64,000 bases of DNA from Helicobacter heilmannii (lineage in GTDB: Bacteria > Campylobacterota > Campylobacteria > Campylobacterales > Helicobacteraceae): the NCBI RefSeq assembly GCF_001283065.1, contig NZ_CDMK01000001.1, positions 236,244-300,243 on the forward strand, written 5' to 3'. Positions 1-9,379 of this stretch are shown here, piece by piece (position 1 is the stretch's first letter; the number at the start of each line of letters is the position of its first letter). Position numbers and translations under genes: made by a program. A model generated the notes under the pieces. The model saw only the letters and a program-made list of their open reading frames with translations, was not told where the DNA came from and ran no database searches.

Positions 1-968
1 AGCAGGGTGTAGGGCGTGTCGCCCGCCTTTTTGTCGGTGAAATGCCGTGAGTAGTTTTCAATCCCCTTACAAATGCCCGTGGCTGCCATCATCTCTAAGT
101 CAAATTCTGTACGGGTTTTGAGCCGCTCATATTCTAGGGGTTTGTTATGGTCTTTAAAGAATTTTAAACGGGCGTTTAGCTCGATTTCAATGCTCTTTAG
201 CGCGCGTTTAAGGCGGCTTTGGCTCACAATGAAGGCGTTGGCGGCGTAAAGCACATAGCTTTCTAGGGCTTTGAGCGGCTTGTTCTCCAGCGCGTCAAAA
301 CTATAAATGCGCTCGATCTCATCGCCAAAGAACTCCACGCGGATAAAGTTGGTGTCGTTGTAGGCGGGGAAAATATCAACACTCTCGCCCACCACTCGAA
401 ACCGCCCCCGCTCTAGGATTTCTTGCCGCTCATAGCCCATCTCCACCAGCTTATGTAAAAACTCGCTGTAGGGTAGGCTCTGCCCCACCTCTAATTTGGT
501 GAGCATGCTTAAATACTCCACAGGGTCGCCAAAGCCATAGTTTGCCGACACGCTCGCCACCACCACCACATCGTCATAGCCTAAAAGCGAAGTGATGGCA
601 CTTAGGCGCAAGCGCTCTAAATCTTCATTGATCGCGCTGTCCTTTTCAATGAATAAATCCCGTCTTGGGATATAGGACTCGGGCTGGTAGTAGTCAAAGT
701 AGGAGATAAAATACTCCACATGGTTTTTAGGGAAAAAGCTTTTAAACTCGCTGTAAAGCTGGGCGCAAAGGGTCTTGTTATGCGACATGACTAAGGTGGG
801 CATTTGCAATTTAGAAATGAGATAGGCCATGCTAAAGGTCTTGCCGCTGCCCGTAACGCCTAATAAGGTTTGATAAGCCACCCCATCAGCCACGCCACGG
901 GCTAGTTTGGTTACCGCCTTTTCTTGCTCTAGGCTTGGTTGGTAGGGGGCTTGTAGGATAAAGTCCAT
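1..968 (-). CDS. uvrB: UvrABC excinuclease subunit B, 3' end outside the window
   Basis: UvrB is the damage-verification helicase of nucleotide excision repair. It receives damaged DNA from UvrA and recruits UvrC. I translated the minus strand from the ATG at 966-968. It begins [19 protein letters not shown] and has a Walker A motif GVTGSGKT at residues 37-44, then the [15 protein letters not shown] segment of the UvrB beta-hairpin that clamps DNA. About 322 codons are present. The usual length is near 660, so helicase motifs IV-VI and the UVR domain lie beyond base 1. It diverges from priA across a gap of about 57 bases. UvrA is encoded 10 kb away, so the excision genes are not in one operon. 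Identification is secure. Confidence 0.97.
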   Translation of the reverse strand, partial: MDFILQAPYQPSLEQEKAVTKLARGVADGVAYQTLLGVTGSGKTFSMAYLISKLQMPTLVMSHNKTLCAQLYSEFKSFFPKNHVEYFISYFDYYQPESYIPRRDLFIEKDSAINEDLERLRLSAITSLLGYDDVVVVASVSANYGFGDPVEYLSMLTKLEVGQSLPYSEFLHKLVEMGYERQEILERGRFRVVGESVDIFPAYNDTNFIRVEFFGDEIERIYSFDALENKPLKALESYVLYAANAFIVSQSRLKRALKSIEIELNARLKFFKDHNKPLEYERLKTRTEFDLEMMAATGICKGIENYSRHFTDKKAGDTPYTL

Positions 969-984
969 TTGGCTCACTTTTTGC

Positions 985-990
985 TAGAAT
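985..990 (+). promoter_or_regulatory. -10 box upstream of priA
   Basis: TAGAAT preceded by TTGC, about 35 bases before the priA ATG. It fits the Helicobacter housekeeping -10 with no clear -35. Inferred from sequence only. Confidence 0.5.
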
Positions 991-1025
991 CAGGGCTTAT
1001 CATAGCTAAAAATTGGAAGGATTTT

Positions 1026-2894
1026 ATGTTAAAGCACTACAGCGTGGCTGTGCTTAAACACAAGCTAAAGCCTTTGACTTATCAAAGCCAACACCTTCTG
1101 CGGGTGGGCGATGTGGTGCAAGTACCCTTAAATGGGCGCGCCTGCAAAGGTGTGGTGCTAAGTGAGTGCGCCACACCTAATTTTGAGTGCAAAGACGCAA
1201 CTCCCACAGAGTTTTATTTAAACGCCCCCCAAATGCTGCTACTAGAGTTTATCGCCACCTATTACTGCTGCCCGCCCTCCCTAGCGGCCACGCTTTTTAC
1301 CCCCTTTAGCAAGGCTAAACCCACAAAGTTCGCCTTTAAAGCCCCAAACTTAAGCCCGCTAAGCGGTGCGCAACAAGCTGCCCTAAATGTCCTAAAGCCC
1401 TTAAAAAGCGCCCTGCTCTTTGGGGACACGGGCAGTGGCAAGACGCACATTTATAGCCATTTGATTTTAGAGAAGTTGCAAAACAACCAAAGCGTGGTGG
1501 TGCTTGTGCCTGAAATTGGGCTCACCTCACAGACCAAGCAACTGCTTTTAAGCCTCTTTGGTGCGCAGGTTGGGCTGTGGCATAGCAAGCTAAGCCCCGC
1601 GCAAAAAAAGCAAACCCTAGCACACATCGCCAGCGGGCAAATAAAAATCGTTGTCGGCACACGAAGTGCCTTATTCTTACCCATGCCAAATTTGGGGCTG
1701 GTGCTCGTGGATGAAGAGCACGACCAAGCCTATAAAGCCAGCCTCGCGCCCTATTACAACGCTAGAGATTGTGCCCTTTATCTTGCTAGCAAATTGCCCA
1801 TCCAAGTCATTTTGGGCTCAGCAACCCCCAATTTACGCAGCTACTACCGCGCCAAAAAAAATCAAAGCCTTGTGCGGCTAAGGGGGCGCTACTTTGCAAG
1901 CCCCCAAGAAATCATCTTTGAAGAGAGCAAAACCGTCCTCACCCCGCTTTTACTTGAGCATTTAAGCCAAAGCCTGCACGCCAAAGAGCAGAGCATTATA
2001 TTTTTACCTACTAGGGCTTCGTTTAAAAAACTGCTGTGCTTGGCTTGCGGGGGCGGGGTTAAATGCCCCTTTTGCAGCGTAAATATGAGCCTACACCTCA
2101 AGGACAAGCGCATGCGCTGCCATTATTGCCAACACGAAGAGCCTATCCCCAAGGTTTGCCCCGCCTGCAAGCAAGACAGCCTAGCGGGCAAGCGCATCGG
2201 CACACAGCAATTAAAAAGCGAGCTAGAAAAACTCTTGCCAAGCGCACGCATAGGGATTTTAGACAAGGACCACACCCACACGAACAAGCAAATACAAACC
2301 ATTTTAGATGACTTCAACGCCCACCAAATAGACATTTTAATTGGCACGCAAATGCTGGCTAAGGGGCATGACTACCATAGGGTGGGCTTGGCGGTGGTTT
2401 TGGGCTTGGATGAGGTGTTAAACAATGGGAGCTACCGCAGTTATGAAGAGGGGGTGGCTTTAATGCACCAAATTGCCGGGCGCAGCGGGCGCAAAAAAAA
2501 AGGGCGGGTGTTGATCCAAAGCCTCAACGCCCATTTTTTAGAGCGTTACACCGCCGATTTTGAAGAGTTTTTAAAAGAGGAGCTGCAGATGCGAACGCCC
2601 TGCTTTCCCCCGCTTAGGCGTTTGGCGCGCATTGAGTTTAGGGATAAAGAGCTAGAAGCAGCCACGGCGCATATGCAAGCGGGGTTGGACTTGTTAAAAC
2701 CGCTTTTAGAGCAGCATAGGAGCGTGGAGGTTTTGGGCGCGGGGCAGGCGCGGGTGACTAAGATCGCCGGGCAAGAGCGTTTACAAATCCTCTTAAGCGC
2801 CACTTCCACCAAAGAACTACACCTTGTGTTGAGACATTTGCAAGAGCATGCCAAGGGGGTGTTTAAAATAGACATTGACCCGCAAGACATTTAA
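1026..2894 (+). CDS. priA: Primosomal protein N', replication restart helicase PriA
   Basis: PriA binds stalled or repaired forks and reloads the replicative helicase. The reading frame is open from 969, but the ATG at 1026 is preferred. It follows GGAAGG at a normal spacing, and starting upstream would add 19 residues that overlap the promoter. The 622-residue product has an N-terminal DNA-binding region, Walker A GDTGSGKT near residue 133, the helicase box DEEH near 229, a zinc-binding region with eight cysteines in CxxC pairs (about 338-383) inserted in the helicase, and the late motif QIAGRSGR. Length is slightly short compared with E. coli PriA (about 730), as is usual in this group. Divergent from uvrB. 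Confidence 0.96.
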   Translation: MLKHYSVAVLKHKLKPLTYQSQHLLRVGDVVQVPLNGRACKGVVLSECATPNFECKDATPTEFYLNAPQMLLLEFIATYYCCPPSLAATLFTPFSKAKPTKFAFKAPNLSPLSGAQQAALNVLKPLKSALLFGDTGSGKTHIYSHLILEKLQNNQSVVVLVPEIGLTSQTKQLLLSLFGAQVGLWHSKLSPAQKKQTLAHIASGQIKIVVGTRSALFLPMPNLGLVLVDEEHDQAYKASLAPYYNARDCALYLASKLPIQVILGSATPNLRSYYRAKKNQSLVRLRGRYFASPQEIIFEESKTVLTPLLLEHLSQSLHAKEQSIIFLPTRASFKKLLCLACGGGVKCPFCSVNMSLHLKDKRMRCHYCQHEEPIPKVCPACKQDSLAGKRIGTQQLKSELEKLLPSARIGILDKDHTHTNKQIQTILDDFNAHQIDILIGTQMLAKGHDYHRVGLAVVLGLDEVLNNGSYRSYEEGVALMHQIAGRSGRKKKGRVLIQSLNAHFLERYTADFEEFLKEELQMRTPCFPPLRRLARIEFRDKELEAATAHMQAGLDLLKPLLEQHRSVEVLGAGQARVTKIAGQERLQILLSATSTKELHLVLRHLQEHAKGVFKIDIDPQDI

Positions 2895-2901
2895 ACTTTG
2901 C

Positions 2902-2907
2902 TATAAT
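2902..2907 (+). promoter_or_regulatory. -10 box before the small coiled-coil gene
   Basis: TATAAT 24 bases upstream of the ATG at 2931, just after the priA stop. This suggests the two small genes have their own promoter rather than relying on read-through from priA. Confidence 0.55.
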
Positions 2908-2930
2908 AGGCACTTAATTTTGTTTCAAGG

Positions 2931-3158
2931 ATGCACATGGGGGCCGAGATTTTAGACAAACTGCAGGAGAAAGTAGAAGAGTTGATTTTACGCTTAACAC
3001 TCCTAGAAGAAGAGAACAAAAACCTGCGGCTTGAGAACGCCACAATCGCCACGCAAAACGAGGAGCGCGACCGCCAAATCGCCAGCCTCTATGAAGACAT
3101 TGCCGCCAAAGACAAGCGCATACAAGACATTTACGAGATCATCACCAAAGATTCTTAA
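2931..3158 (+). CDS. Small coiled-coil protein, ZapB-like in form
   Basis: A 75-residue protein with no signal peptide. It is almost entirely a predicted coiled coil: leucine and isoleucine recur at heptad spacing through repeats rich in Glu, Asn and Arg, such as LLEEENKNLRLENATI. ZapB, which stabilises the Z ring with ZapA, has this size and composition. The next gene 5 bases downstream has a ZapA-like start, which strengthens the idea. Coiled coils of this size are common, so the division role is inference. Start choice: ATG at 2931 follows AAGG. An in-frame ATG two codons later is the alternative. Related small ORFs follow priA in other Helicobacter as hypothetical proteins. Confidence 0.75.
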   Translation: MHMGAEILDKLQEKVEELILRLTLLEEENKNLRLENATIATQNEERDRQIASLYEDIAAKDKRIQDIYEIITKDS

Positions 3159-3163
3159 GAAAG

Positions 3164-3382
3164 ATGAACTCTGTCGAGCTAATTGAAGTGAGCATTGGGG
3201 GTAAACGCTATAAAATCACCCTAAATGAGCGCTTCAACACCCAAACAAGGGCGCAGATCAAAGAGAGTTTTCACAATAAAGAAATTGCTCCCATCGAGCT
3301 CTTTAAGCTCCATCTAAATAAAATCCAAGAAATCGCCGACTTGAATGCCAAACTCGGACAATTATTAAATAAAATTCCCTAA
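3164..3382 (+). CDS. Small protein with ZapA-like N-terminus
   Basis: A 72-residue protein that starts 5 bases after the coiled-coil gene, following AAGAAAG. Residues 5-18 (ELIEVSIGGKRYKI) have the pattern of the ZapA N-terminus: a hydrophobic strand, a Gly-containing turn, then YxI. A C-terminal helix rich in Leu, Ile and Asn follows. ZapA proteins are usually 90-110 residues, so this would be a short version. ZapA crosslinks FtsZ filaments. No catalytic motif is visible. The call rests on a short motif and on the neighbouring ZapB-like gene, so treat it as a hypothesis. The gene itself is well supported by its ribosome binding site and spacing. Confidence 0.6.
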   Translation: MNSVELIEVSIGGKRYKITLNERFNTQTRAQIKESFHNKEIAPIELFKLHLNKIQEIADLNAKLGQLLNKIP

Positions 3383-4101
3383 TTGCTTCAAATTCCCCAT
3401 ATGGTGTTGTATGTGGGTTTTCTCTGTTCAAAACTCTGTACTCATATGTTCCTAGATCCACCTGTGTCCTTGATTTCTGCTTTATTTATACCGCTCTCTT
3501 TAACATTAAAATAAATAAAAACTAAAATAAAAGCCTTTATCCAATATCCAACTACGCATAAACTTCGTCCTTATCAGTGTGACTTAAAGGGTCTCTTGGG
3601 TTAGGAACTAGCCTTGGAAACTATAAATAACAAAGCCTTTCAAGTTTAGAAACGCTAGTTTCTATTATCAGGAAGTTTCTCCCTTTAGGAAGGGGTGGTT
3701 CACGAATCCACAATAATGAGACAAGGGGTTAAAGTGAGTGGTCAGAATGAAGTGCAAGAGTGGTTTAAAAAGAATCCAAAACTCCCAAAAGTTGAATCAA
3801 AAAATGCAGCACATGCAAGAAATCCCAAGCTAGTTAAACAAAATAGGGGCGAGTGCAATGGTGCATGAACTCTTGATCATTAAAGAGCAAAGATGTCTTA
3901 AAAAAGCGTTTACCCTAGAGTGCTGAGGGTTTGGACTTAACTAATCCCGCCCGTTTTTTATAAACAGATTTATCTATAAGGGTTGTCTGTAAGTCTCTAT
4001 TGGTGAAAAGCCAAAGGTAGAATTGAAAGTGCTTTTGCACTAAAATGTGAATGAAGGGGGTTTTGAGTAGGAGCTGACTGGCTTTTGTAGCAAACTTAAA
4101 A
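3383..4101. other. Non-coding gap with an IS200/IS605-like end
   Basis: About 720 bases without a credible gene between convergent units. Short peptides can be read (for example around 3735-3870) but they stop often and match nothing I recognise. At 3670-3702 GAAGTTTCTCCCTTTAGG is followed by AAGGGGTGGTTCACG. This makes the hairpin CCCTT/AAGGG (3681-3685 with 3690-3694) and resembles the right end of IS200/IS605-family elements, where the TnpB guide RNA lies. No tnpA or tnpB is left nearby. Confidence 0.4.
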
Positions 4102-4713
4102 TTAGAGTCCTAGAGCTGTCTTTAAGGCCATGGCGTTTTGGGCTATGTCGCCTAGCCATAGGCTAGAGATCACGGCGGCCATATCAAGAGGGGGCAAAGT
4201 GGGAATGTTTTGGGCGGTGAGCCCCCCGATGGCACAAAAAGGTAGGTTTAGCCCCGCCCTTGCCTGCGTTAAAATCTCTTTGGTGATGGTGGAGGCATGT
4301 GGTTTGGTGGGAGAGGCAAAGCACGCCCCAAAGGCGACATAGTCTGCTCCCAAATCCTGCGCCTCTTTGGCCTTGTTTAAATCCCCATAGCACGACACCC
4401 CAACCACGCCCTTAAAATGCTTACGGGCTGCTTTTAAAGGCATGTCCTCTTGTCCTAAGTGCAGACCGTAAGCCTGACATGCTAGGGCAAGCTCTAGGCG
4501 GTCGTTGATGATGAAGCCTACCCCATGCCTAGCACACAACTTGGCTAAATCCTTGGCTAGGGGCAACAAGTCTTCATCGTTATGGGTTTTATCTCTCAAT
4601 TGAAAAAGGCTAATCCCCCCCTGTATCGCCAGCCAAAGCATGTGGGGCAATTTGTCATAGGGGGTTAAAACCTCATCGCTAAGCGCATAGACCCCCCTAA
4701 GGGCTATTCCCAC
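4102..4713 (-). CDS. thiE: Thiamine-phosphate synthase
   Basis: Joins HMP pyrophosphate and thiazole phosphate to make thiamine monophosphate in the cytoplasm. The 203-residue TIM-barrel protein has the family landmarks in order: QLRDK (pyrophosphate-binding), INDR, LGQEDM, GVSCY, then SPTK and AIGGL near the phosphate-binding end. It overlaps the end of guaA by 10 bases, so the two are probably co-translated. No TPP riboswitch is visible upstream, because the start lies inside guaA. Full length. Confidence 0.95.
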   Translation of the reverse strand: MGIALRGVYALSDEVLTPYDKLPHMLWLAIQGGISLFQLRDKTHNDEDLLPLAKDLAKLCARHGVGFIINDRLELALACQAYGLHLGQEDMPLKAARKHFKGVVGVSCYGDLNKAKEAQDLGADYVAFGACFASPTKPHASTITKEILTQARAGLNLPFCAIGGLTAQNIPTLPPLDMAAVISSLWLGDIAQNAMALKTALGL

Positions 4714-6245
4714 TCAATCGTCCCCGGGGGCTTAGAGGTGATGTCATAGACCACGCGGTTGATCCCCTTCACCTCATTAATGATTTTATGCGCCACACTC
4801 TCCAAGAAGTCAAAAGGCAGGGGCGCAAAATGCGCGCTCATCCCATCGCTGGCACACACCGCCCGAATGGCTAGGGTGTTGTCGTAAGTGCGGTTATCGC
4901 CCATCACCCCCACCGAGCGTACATTTAAGAGCACACAAAACGCCTGCCACACCGAGTCGTACAGCTTGGCATCGTGCAGGGCTTGGATCAAGATTTGATC
5001 TGCTTGACGCACGAGTTCTAGACTGTCATATCCGACAGCCCCTAAAATGCGGATCGCCAAACCGGGCCCGGGGAAAGGGTGGCGCTTTAGCATGTTTTCA
5101 GGCAGCCCTAATTGTGCGCCAAGTGCCCTAACCTCATCTTTAAATAACTCTCTTAAAGGCTCTAAGAGCACAAAGTCCATTGTCTCAGGCAAGCCCCCGA
5201 CATTGTGGTGCGACTTGATGACCTTAGAGGGACCCTTCACGCTCACCGACTCGATCACATCGGGGTACAAAGTCCCTTGCGCCAAATACTTGATCTTACC
5301 CCCTTGCTCTAATTCTTTTGCCTTTTTTTCAAAGACCTCGATAAAAGTCCAGCCGATGATTTTGCGCTTTTCCTCTGGCTCACTCACCCCCCTCAATCTC
5401 TCCAAGAATAGATCAGATGCGTCCACCACATGCAAGGGAATGTTTAAACCTTTAAACATTTTAACGACCTGCTCTTTTTCTCCAAGGCGCAACAATCCGT
5501 GATCCACAAACACTACCTCCGTTTGTTTCCCCACTGCTTTATAGCACAAGCTGGCGACCACGCTTGAATCCACACCTCCGCTCACGGCGCATAAAATGCG
5601 ATCCGCCCCCACCTTGGCTTTGATCTTGGCAATCTCGTGAGTGGCAAAGGCCTGCATGCCCCATGTCGGACTACACTGGCAAATGTTGAGTGCAAAGTTC
5701 TTTAAGATTTGCATACCCTGTGCGCTGTGCACCACCTCGGGGTGGAACTGCAGGCCAAAAATGGACTTGTTGGCATGCGCGATGGCGCAAAAGGGGGCGT
5801 TCTGGCTTTTAGCTAGGGCGATAAACTCAGCGGGCAAACTCTCCACCCGATCGGCATGGCTCATCCACACCACGCTAAAATTTTCTACACCCTCTAAGAG
5901 GGGGTGTTTTTCTATGATCTCTAAATGCGCCTTGCCAAACTCTTGATGGCTGGCGGGTTTGACCTGTCCGCCGAAAGTATTCACCAACAGTTGCATGCCA
6001 TAGCAAATACCAAGCAGGGGCAGGTTGCTTTGAAAGAGCGCGGGATCGCAACAGTAAGCGTCCTTAGTATATACACTGGCCGGCCCCCCGCTTAAAATGA
6101 ACCCCTTGGGTTTCTTGGCCAATAAGTCCTTGGCTGGGGTAAAGTAGGGGTAAATTTCGGTATAAACGCCTACTTCCCGCAAACGCCTTGCGACAAGCTG
6201 GGTGTATTGACTCCCAAAGTCTAAAACAAGAATATCAATTGCCAT
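4704..6245 (-). CDS. guaA: GMP synthase (glutamine-hydrolysing)
   Basis: Converts XMP to GMP using glutamine and ATP. The 513-residue protein has an N-terminal class I amidotransferase domain with SGGPASV, the nucleophile cysteine in GICYGMQ, and the His/Glu pair in QFHPEVVHS. The ATP pyrophosphatase loop [10 protein letters not shown] and the C-terminal dimerisation domain follow, ending PPGTIEWE as expected. The start overlaps the preceding TupA-like gene by 11 bases and the end overlaps thiE by 10. This is a tightly packed minus-strand unit running from htpG. Confidence 0.98.
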   Translation of the reverse strand: MAIDILVLDFGSQYTQLVARRLREVGVYTEIYPYFTPAKDLLAKKPKGFILSGGPASVYTKDAYCCDPALFQSNLPLLGICYGMQLLVNTFGGQVKPASHQEFGKAHLEIIEKHPLLEGVENFSVVWMSHADRVESLPAEFIALAKSQNAPFCAIAHANKSIFGLQFHPEVVHSAQGMQILKNFALNICQCSPTWGMQAFATHEIAKIKAKVGADRILCAVSGGVDSSVVASLCYKAVGKQTEVVFVDHGLLRLGEKEQVVKMFKGLNIPLHVVDASDLFLERLRGVSEPEEKRKIIGWTFIEVFEKKAKELEQGGKIKYLAQGTLYPDVIESVSVKGPSKVIKSHHNVGGLPETMDFVLLEPLRELFKDEVRALGAQLGLPENMLKRHPFPGPGLAIRILGAVGYDSLELVRQADQILIQALHDAKLYDSVWQAFCVLLNVRSVGVMGDNRTYDNTLAIRAVCASDGMSAHFAPLPFDFLESVAHKIINEVKGINRVVYDITSKPPGTIEWE

Positions 6246-6858
6246 ATGTATCCTCTATCGGGGTGAAAATGCGTTGGTAGTTGATTCTAAAATTTGCAAA
6301 AATACCCTTATGCCCCCCAAGCCACTTAAAGAGCTCATGGGCTCTAGCCGAGTGGCAGGGGTTTAGCCAAAAATAGTGCATATTCAAGGGCGTGTAAAGT
6401 ACGCTTAGGGCAGGAGACTGTTGCACATACAGCCTCTGGCTCATCAACACCAAATCCGTGTTTTTATAAGGGGTTAAATGCGTACGGACAATCCTTAGCT
6501 TTTTGGCTAGGGCGGGACGGGCAAGCTCTAAAAGCACCGCTTTGGGGCTCTTGCCTTGAAAGAGTGTGGCGAGTTCAGGGTCGCCTAGTAAAATGAAGTT
6601 TTCTTTAAAAAGGGGGATGGCTTTCTTGTTTTTAAAAAAATGCCTCGTGCCCAGCGCACTTTTAGAAACCAAATAGGCAGACACCCCACAAAGGCGTTTG
6701 GTGTCCCTTAAAGGTTGCCAAAGGACCTTGACCCCCGCCTCTTCTTGAAACGCTAAACTCAAAAAATCCAAAAACCCCTCTTGGTTACCGATGTCGCTGG
6801 CGATACTCAAGGGTTTAGCGCATAGGGGCAAGCACAAAAACAGGGGAGCCAGGCGCAT
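6235..6858 (-). CDS. Periplasmic substrate-binding-like protein (TupA-like)
   Basis: A 207-residue protein with a short signal peptide ([18 protein letters not shown]; cleavage near residue 14-18). The mature part resembles the PBP-like fold of tungstate-type binding proteins: [13 protein letters not shown] at the start, SALGTRHFF mid-way, and [12 protein letters not shown] further on. The family's usual length is about 250-270, and no permease or ATPase gene lies beside it. It may therefore be an orphan binding protein or have another role. It starts one base into the htpG stop (TAATG) and overlaps guaA by 11 bases, so it is translated with housekeeping genes. Family placement is tentative; the gene is real. 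Confidence 0.7.
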   Translation of the reverse strand: MRLAPLFLCLPLCAKPLSIASDIGNQEGFLDFLSLAFQEEAGVKVLWQPLRDTKRLCGVSAYLVSKSALGTRHFFKNKKAIPLFKENFILLGDPELATLFQGKSPKAVLLELARPALAKKLRIVRTHLTPYKNTDLVLMSQRLYVQQSPALSVLYTPLNMHYFWLNPCHSARAHELFKWLGGHKGIFANFRINYQRIFTPIEDTYGN

Positions 6859-8723
6859 TAAAAGGCGCGTAAAATCGTGGCACTGAGCCGGTCATTGAAG
6901 GCTTTAGCGTTTTTCAGTGCCCCATTTTCTAAGAGTTTGGCACTATCAAACAACAAATGCGCCACATCGGCTAAAAGGGCACTGTCTTCCACACCTTTAA
7001 GCTTTTGGATAATGGCATGCCCGATGTTGAGCTCTAAAGTCTTGGGCTGCTCTTGCACACTCTGGCCCATTTGGCGCATGAGATTTGCCATCATGGCGTT
7101 TTGCTCATCGCCCACAAGAGCCACCGCCGAATTTAAATCTTTAGACAGCGCAACCTCCTTGACCTCATCTTTCAACGCCTCTTTAAACGCCTCTAAAACA
7201 CCCTTAAATTCCTCTTTCTCTGCCTCGCTAATTTCTGCCAGCCCTAATTCTTTTAAGGTTTCACTGCTGCTCGCATCCTTAAAGGGGGTTTTGTCGTACT
7301 CACTCACCCCGGGCATCACAAAGGCATCCACCTCATCGCCCATCAAGAGCACATCAAAGCCCTTTTGGGCGTATTTCTCTAAAATGGGGGAGGCTTTAAG
7401 CAGGTCTAAACTCTCGCCGACCATGTAGTAAATGCTCTTTTGCTCAGTGGGCATGCTGGCTTTATACTCTTTGAGCGATAGGGGTTTTTCGCTTTTGGAG
7501 CTTGCAAAGCGCAACAAGTCTAAAATCTTATCTTTATTTTCAAAGTCGCTGTGCAAGCCCTCTTTTAAGACCCGCCCAAATTGGCTATAAAACTTCTCAT
7601 AAATTTCGCTATTTTGGCTCAGTTTCTCAATCTCGGCCAGGATTTTCTTGGTGGACGCGCTTTTGATGTTGGCTAAGATTTTGTTTTGTTGCAAAATCTC
7701 ACGGCTCACATTCAAGGGCAAGTCCTCGCTGTCGATGATCCCGCGCACAAAGCGCAAATATTGAGGCAAAAGCTCTTTATCGTTGTCGGTGATGAACACC
7801 CGCTTGACATAGAGTTTCACGCCTGATTGGTAATCTACCCTGAAGAGATCAAAGGGGGCTTGGCTTGGAATGTAAAAGAGCGTGTTGTATTCTAACACCC
7901 CCTCAGCGCGGCTATGTATCCACGCCAGCGGGGCGTTGTTGTCATGCGCCAAACTTTTATAAAACTCTTTGTAGTCCTCGTCTTTGAGTTCATTTTTTGG
8001 CATGCGCCAAAGGGCTTTAGCACTGTTGATTTGAGTGCATTTGTCCTCCGTCACTTCCTTTTTATTTTCGCCCTCACCCTGGCTCTTGGTCTCGGTGTAG
8101 CTTAAGAAAATAGGAAAGGGGATATGCTCGGAGTATTTTTTTACGATGTGCTCGATCTCCCAGCGGTTGGCAAATTGTGCCTCCTCGTCTTTGAGATACA
8201 GCGTGATCTCTGTGCCAAAACCTTCTTTGACGCAAGGACTGATTTCATAAGAGCCCTTGCCATCGCTCACCCAAGCAAAGGCCTCATCGCTAAGCGCCTT
8301 TTTGCTTTGCACCACGACTTTACTCGCCACCATAAAGCTAGAGTAAAAGCCCACGCCAAACTGCCCAATGAGCGCGCTGTCTTTCTTTTGATCTCCGCTT
8401 AAATTGGATAAAAAACTCTTGGTACCGGATTTGGCAATGGTGCCAAGATTTGAGATGAGCTCTTCCCTACTCATGCCAATGCCATTGTCGGCAATGGTTA
8501 GGCTTTTGGCTTTTTCGTCGAAACTCAAATGGATTTGGGGGCAAAACTCTAGGGATTTATAAACCTCATCGCTGATGACCATGTAATTAAGTTTGTCGAG
8601 AGCATCGGAGGCATTCGAGATGAGTTCTCGCAAAAAGATTTCTTTATTGGAATAAAGGGAGTGGATCATCAAATCCAAAAGCTGGTTGATCTCTGTTTGG
8701 AAGGTGTGTGTTGTGGACGGCAT
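6858..8723 (-). CDS. htpG: Chaperone HtpG (Hsp90 family)
   Basis: ATP-dependent cytosolic chaperone, 621 residues, full length. The N-terminal GHKL ATPase domain shows ELISNASDALDKL (Mg-binding Asn), DNGIGM, GTIAKSGT and the lid sequence GQFGVGFYS. The middle and C-terminal dimerisation domains follow. ATG at 8723 follows GGAG. A TATACT -10 box lies on the minus strand at 8752-8757. It is the first gene of a minus-strand unit with the TupA-like protein, guaA and thiE. No HrcA (CIRCE) inverted repeat was seen upstream. Confidence 0.98.
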   Translation of the reverse strand: MPSTTHTFQTEINQLLDLMIHSLYSNKEIFLRELISNASDALDKLNYMVISDEVYKSLEFCPQIHLSFDEKAKSLTIADNGIGMSREELISNLGTIAKSGTKSFLSNLSGDQKKDSALIGQFGVGFYSSFMVASKVVVQSKKALSDEAFAWVSDGKGSYEISPCVKEGFGTEITLYLKDEEAQFANRWEIEHIVKKYSEHIPFPIFLSYTETKSQGEGENKKEVTEDKCTQINSAKALWRMPKNELKDEDYKEFYKSLAHDNNAPLAWIHSRAEGVLEYNTLFYIPSQAPFDLFRVDYQSGVKLYVKRVFITDNDKELLPQYLRFVRGIIDSEDLPLNVSREILQQNKILANIKSASTKKILAEIEKLSQNSEIYEKFYSQFGRVLKEGLHSDFENKDKILDLLRFASSKSEKPLSLKEYKASMPTEQKSIYYMVGESLDLLKASPILEKYAQKGFDVLLMGDEVDAFVMPGVSEYDKTPFKDASSSETLKELGLAEISEAEKEEFKGVLEAFKEALKDEVKEVALSKDLNSAVALVGDEQNAMMANLMRQMGQSVQEQPKTLELNIGHAIIQKLKGVEDSALLADVAHLLFDSAKLLENGALKNAKAFNDRLSATILRAF

Positions 8724-8751
8724 TAAAACTCCATTTTGAAAATAAACCCTT

Positions 8752-8757
8752 AGTATA
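8752..8757 (-). promoter_or_regulatory. -10 box of htpG
   Basis: TATACT read on the minus strand, 29 bases before the htpG ATG. It probably drives the htpG-to-thiE unit, since no other gap in that unit is long enough for a promoter. Confidence 0.5.
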
Positions 8758-8797
8758 GCAGAATGGGGCTTTTGCCCCCTTAAGAAAACATGCTAAC

Positions 8798-9379
8798 ATG
8801 CCCGCTATGCAGACTTTAACATTAGGCATTTTATTTAGTGGCACTGGCTCAAATATGCAAAATCTCATCGAGAAGTTACACCAAAAAGTCTTTTTACAAC
8901 AAAACACGCCCCTAAAATTAGAAGTGGTGTTAGAAGTAGTGCTGTGTGCCACAAACAACCCAAGGGCAGGAGGGATTGATCACTGTCAAAAGCTCAACAT
9001 GCCCTTTATTGTCGGCACAGAAGACGATTTTATTCCTGCCTTTAGGGGCTGCGCCCTGCTCCTTTGTGCCGGTTATAATAAAATCCTAAGCCCTGTGTTT
9101 CTTGCCCACTACAAAGCCCTAAATATCCACCCCTCTTTACTGCCAAAGCACAAGGGGGCAAGGGCCCTAGAAAGGAGTTTTAATAGCCAAAGTGCTCTCG
9201 GTGTGAGTGTGCATTGGGTGAGTGATGAGCTAGATAGTGGAGATCTCATTTTACAAGAGCGTTTGAGCTTAAACCCGCAAGAGAGTCTAGAGAGTTATGA
9301 AAAAAGGCTGCATGCCCTAGAGCATCGACTCTACCCACAAGCGGTGTTAAAAGCCCTAAAGTTACGCCCCTATGCATGA
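8798..9379 (+). CDS. purN: Phosphoribosylglycinamide formyltransferase
   Basis: Transfers a formyl group from 10-formyl-THF to GAR in purine synthesis. The product is 193 residues. It has the N-terminal nucleotide loop FSGTGSNMQNL and the catalytic Asn and His in NIHPSLLPK. The catalytic Asp is in SDELDSGDLILQ, and the spacing matches PurN rather than the longer hydrolase PurU, which has an ACT domain. The start could be the ATG at 8798 or the one at 8807, and neither has a strong ribosome site. It overlaps the next gene by 8 bases. To my knowledge H. pylori lacks most early purine genes, so this gene marks a difference from that species. Confidence 0.88.
   Translation: MPAMQTLTLGILFSGTGSNMQNLIEKLHQKVFLQQNTPLKLEVVLEVVLCATNNPRAGGIDHCQKLNMPFIVGTEDDFIPAFRGCALLLCAGYNKILSPVFLAHYKALNIHPSLLPKHKGARALERSFNSQSALGVSVHWVSDELDSGDLILQERLSLNPQESLESYEKRLHALEHRLYPQAVLKALKLRPYA

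Noticed and set aside
3721..3870. Possible small gene in the gap after the ZapA-like gene
   Set aside because: Short open pieces in several frames, no ribosome site, and stops at close spacing.
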